Source: JACPNA01 sp964429715
Lineage (GTDB): Archaea > Nanobdellota > Nanobdellia > Woesearchaeales > GW2011-AR9
Reading direction: 5' to 3'
DNA length: 14,480 bases
Assembly (NCBI GenBank): GCA_964429715.1
Contig: CAYSCV010000029.1
Coordinates: 1 to 14,480, forward strand
Below the pieces are notes generated by a model. That model worked only from the letters and a program-made list of their open reading frames with translations. It did not search any database and had not been told where the DNA came from. Every line of letters begins with the position of its first letter. Positions within the stretch are counted from its first letter, which is position 1. Below, piece after piece: positions 12,637 to 14,480 of the stretch. The translations under genes and the position numbers were made by a program.

Positions 12637-13257
12637 ATGATTACGGAAAAACAACTTAAAATATTTGAAGTGTTTGCTCTGGCGCCGTTTGCAGAGTTTA
12701 CACGAAAGCAGATAAAAAAGGATTTAAATGAGAAATCAAATAATGTATTAGCTTTAGCAATTAATTTATTAAAAAGAGAAAATGTTTTGTTAGAGAAAAA
12801 AATCGGAAAATCTGGTATTTTGACACTTAATTTGGATAATAATTTGACTATTGATTATATTGCTTTATGCAATAATCAAAGGATAGGAGAGATAGCAGAA
12901 AAGGGAGTCAAAAGATTAATTAAAGAGATTGATTTCATAACGCCTTTTTATACTGTCGTTATATTCGGTTCTTATGCGGTTCATAAGCAGAAAAAGTCGT
13001 CTGATTTAGATATTGCGGTTTTTATTGAGAGCGAAGAAAACAGAAAAAAGATTGAAGCGGCAATACGAAGTGCAAAGTTGAAAACGTTACTTGAAATAGA
13101 TGCACATGTTATTTCGAAAGCAGAGATGATTGAAATGCTTATAAATAATGAGGAAAATTTAGGAAAACAAATAGCAAAAAAGCATATGGCAGTGTGCAAT
13201 CATAAGATATTTTATAGTATTATCAAAGAGGGGATGAAGCGTGGATTCAGAATATAA
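12637..13257 (+). CDS. wHTH-nucleotidyltransferase (MNT) antitoxin-type protein
   Basis: 206 aa. Residues 1-66 form a winged helix (LKIFEVFALAPFAEFTRKQI; NVLALAINLLKRENVLLEKK). Residues about 105-160 carry the minimal nucleotidyltransferase motif GS-x10-DLD: FGSYAVHKQKKSSDLDIAVF with G111-S112, Asp123 and Asp125, and the third carboxylate Asp155 in LEIDAHVI. All catalytic acids are present, so it may be active. MNT proteins pair with HEPN toxins and can neutralise them by adding AMP (established for the MntA-HepT type). The next gene, a HEPN protein, starts 17 nt before this stop codon, so the two are translationally coupled. The wHTH most likely binds the palindrome over the promoter. A-rich Lys/Ile/Asn codons contrast with the GT-rich neighbours, as expected of a mobile accessory pair. 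Confidence 0.88.
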   Translation: MITEKQLKIFEVFALAPFAEFTRKQIKKDLNEKSNNVLALAINLLKRENVLLEKKIGKSGILTLNLDNNLTIDYIALCNNQRIGEIAEKGVKRLIKEIDFITPFYTVVIFGSYAVHKQKKSSDLDIAVFIESEENRKKIEAAIRSAKLKTLLEIDAHVISKAEMIEMLINNEENLGKQIAKKHMAVCNHKIFYSIIKEGMKRGFRI

Positions 13258-13720
13258 AATATATTTACAAAGAGCAACAAATGAACTTAATTTGTCGTCC
13301 ATGATTTTGAAAATAAGTGAGGATACAGAGATGCAGCTTTCTGTTTTTGGAATGCAGGCAGATACATATTATAGTGCTACGATATCACATGCGTATTATT
13401 GTATTTTTTACGCAAGCAAAGCATATTTATTACAAAAAGGGATCAAGACTCAAGCACCGGAAGAACATAGGAAAACATTTGAGGAATTTTCAAAGTTTGT
13501 TGAGAAAGGAATTGTTGATGTTGAATTGTTGAACATATATCGAAATATACTTATCAAAGCGGATACGTTACTTCATATTTTTGAGTTTGAGAAAAGAAAG
13601 AGAGGAATGTTTGTGTATAAACGGATACCTCAAGCGAATCAGGAACCGGCACAGGAAAGTATACAGAACGCACGATTATTTTTTAAGAGTATTTATGAGA
13701 TTTGTGAGAATGGGGTATAA
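13241..13720 (+). CDS. HEPN-domain protein, putative toxin of the MNT-HEPN pair
   Basis: 159 aa, GTG start overlapping the end of the antitoxin gene and preceded by GAGGGG (13228-13233). It is all-helical: QRATNELNLSSMILKI, then the HEPN core ADTYYSATISHAYYCIFYAS (40-59) and AYLLQKGIKTQAPEEHRKTF, then NIYRNILIKADTLLH, and a closing helix IQNARLFFKSIYEIC. The paired order MNT-HEPN supports the call more than any single motif. The catalytic R-x4-6-H of RNase-type HEPN toxins is not visible: the Arg101-Asn pair is followed by Asp108 and a His only at 112. It may therefore be a non-nuclease form, or use another residue set. The C-terminal region is rich in Lys/Arg (EKRKRGMFVYKR). Confidence 0.82.
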   Translation: MDSEYKIYLQRATNELNLSSMILKISEDTEMQLSVFGMQADTYYSATISHAYYCIFYASKAYLLQKGIKTQAPEEHRKTFEEFSKFVEKGIVDVELLNIYRNILIKADTLLHIFEFEKRKRGMFVYKRIPQANQEPAQESIQNARLFFKSIYEICENGV

Positions 13721-13764
13721 AGAATATTTCTAACGGTTAATTTTCCTCTCTAAAAAACAGCAAA

Positions 13765-13774
13765 GTATATAAAT
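13765..13774 (+). promoter_or_regulatory. TATA box of the C-terminal surface-protein gene
   Basis: GTATATAAAT is centred about 27 nt before the ATG at 13797, indicating a leaderless transcript and supporting that start. Confidence 0.6.
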
Positions 13775-13796
13775 GTTAGATTGTTTCTTTCTGTTG

Positions 13797-14480
13797 ATGA
13801 AAAAGAGTGTGGTGCATCCTGGAAGTAGTTTTGTACATGATGATGTTGTGAATAGAAAGATGTGGATTACAGTGATTATTGTTATTCTGTTGATTGCAGT
13901 TCTGATTGGAGCGTTTTGGTATAGTGGTTCGCAAGAGGAAGTGGTGGTGGGGAAGGCGGTCTCTGCAGAACAGATCGCGAAAATGAAAGATGTTACTTCT
14001 TGTTCTGAAGATGGAGAGGGATATATTCGTTATGTAGAGTTGAAGTATGATATTTTATGTGTCAATAAGAAAGATTATGCAGTAATTGATAAGGATGTTT
14101 ATGATTTTGTGCTTTGTGATCCTGATCAAAGTAGTGGTGATTTATATAACAAATATTCAGTTGTAAATAAAAAGTCATTATTAACAAGTATGCCGTATCA
14201 TTATTTGTGTATCTCAAAATCTGATCAAGGGGTTTGGGCGGTATGTGGTGTTATAAAAAAAGGAACCAGTGGTATAGTCAGTAAAGAAGGAGATATTCTT
14301 GAAGGGCGTGTGTGCAAGAAAGGAAGATGGCTTTCTTCTCTTTGCTCTGAGGGAGAAAGTGGAGGGGATAATTTGATTTGTGTTGGTAATACTTGGAAAG
14401 ATGTTACAGAATGTAGTACTTCTGTTTTGAGTAATGATGCACGAGTACTCTGTGGTGATACTCAAAATGTTCTTTATTTA
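13797..14480 (+). CDS. Membrane-anchored cysteine-rich surface protein (partial, C-terminus off window)
   Basis: 228 codons open to the window end. Residues 1-22 are cytosolic, 23-42 a TM anchor (MWITVIIVILLIAVLIGAFW), followed by GSQEEVVVGKAV, a segment I associate with secreted DPANN proteins. The outer part has ten cysteines (69, 88, 107, 138, 150, 173, 183, 195, 206, 219) in successive pairs 9-18 residues apart, each often with a central Trp or Tyr: LCVNKKDYAV, LCISKSDQGVWAVCGV, VCKKGRWLSSLC, ICVGNTWKDVTEC. This looks like a string of short disulfide-bonded beta-hairpin repeats, shrinking from C-x18-C to C-x9-C. It has no catalytic motif. A surface adhesin or contact protein is a reasonable guess but only a guess. 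A TATA box 27 nt upstream fixes the start. Confidence 0.75.
   Translation, partial: MKKSVVHPGSSFVHDDVVNRKMWITVIIVILLIAVLIGAFWYSGSQEEVVVGKAVSAEQIAKMKDVTSCSEDGEGYIRYVELKYDILCVNKKDYAVIDKDVYDFVLCDPDQSSGDLYNKYSVVNKKSLLTSMPYHYLCISKSDQGVWAVCGVIKKGTSGIVSKEGDILEGRVCKKGRWLSSLCSEGESGGDNLICVGNTWKDVTECSTSVLSNDARVLCGDTQNVLYL

Noticed and set aside
1..14480. CRISPR array, insertion sequence or rRNA
   Set aside because: No regularly spaced repeats, transposase motifs or rRNA-like segments were seen on either strand.

Overview
This 14.5-kb window is A+T-rich chromosomal DNA from an archaeon, most likely a DPANN lineage of the Woesearchaeota/Pacearchaeota (Nanobdellota) type. The evidence is TATA-box promoters 26-31 nt upstream of start codons on apparently leaderless genes, an archaeal-type secretion ATPase with a TadC-like partner, archaeal SepF, and an intron-bearing tRNA. 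The taxonomic placement is inference from gene style; no rRNA is present. Almost the whole + strand is richer in G than C whatever the gene orientation, which suggests a replication-strand skew.

Layout. Positions 1-603 (-) hold a partial TadC/FlaJ-type membrane protein. Positions 699-3786 hold three metabolic or envelope genes: cysteine desulfurase (+), a CysQ/IMPase-family phosphatase (-), and a membrane-anchored class A beta-lactamase-like serine hydrolase (+) that lacks the local G-over-C bias. Positions 3838-6147 (-) hold a large type II/IV secretion (TadA/FlaI-like) ATPase. Positions 6148-6483 are noncoding with a strong 88-nt RNA-like hairpin. Positions 6484-7589 (+) hold two coiled-coil proteins that recall archaellum accessory (FlaC-like) proteins. 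Positions 7632-9571 (-) hold three paralogous five-TM proteins that share one signature. Position 9863 (+) starts a protein with Ig-like domains on both sides of a single TM helix. Position 11472 (+) starts the cell-division protein SepF.

The right end is accessory in character. A tRNA-Ser(GCT) gene on the - strand (12011-12147) is interrupted twice, by a 41-nt intron in the anticodon loop and a 14-nt insert in the T-loop. It is followed by an 83-aa orphan, then an MNT-HEPN toxin-antitoxin pair whose promoter lies in a 40-bp palindrome centred on a TATA box. Last comes the start of a cysteine-rich, membrane-anchored surface protein cut by the window edge.

Working model (inference): ATPase, TadC-like protein, coiled-coil proteins, five-TM paralogues and the Ig-like TM protein form a DPANN pilus-like or secretion-like envelope machine, placed beside SepF. 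The paralogous five-TM family and its association with these parts look undescribed to me and are the best candidates for a new system. Several of these genes have AAGAGGAGT-like or GAGGT Shine-Dalgarno leaders, whereas the housekeeping and accessory genes appear leaderless.
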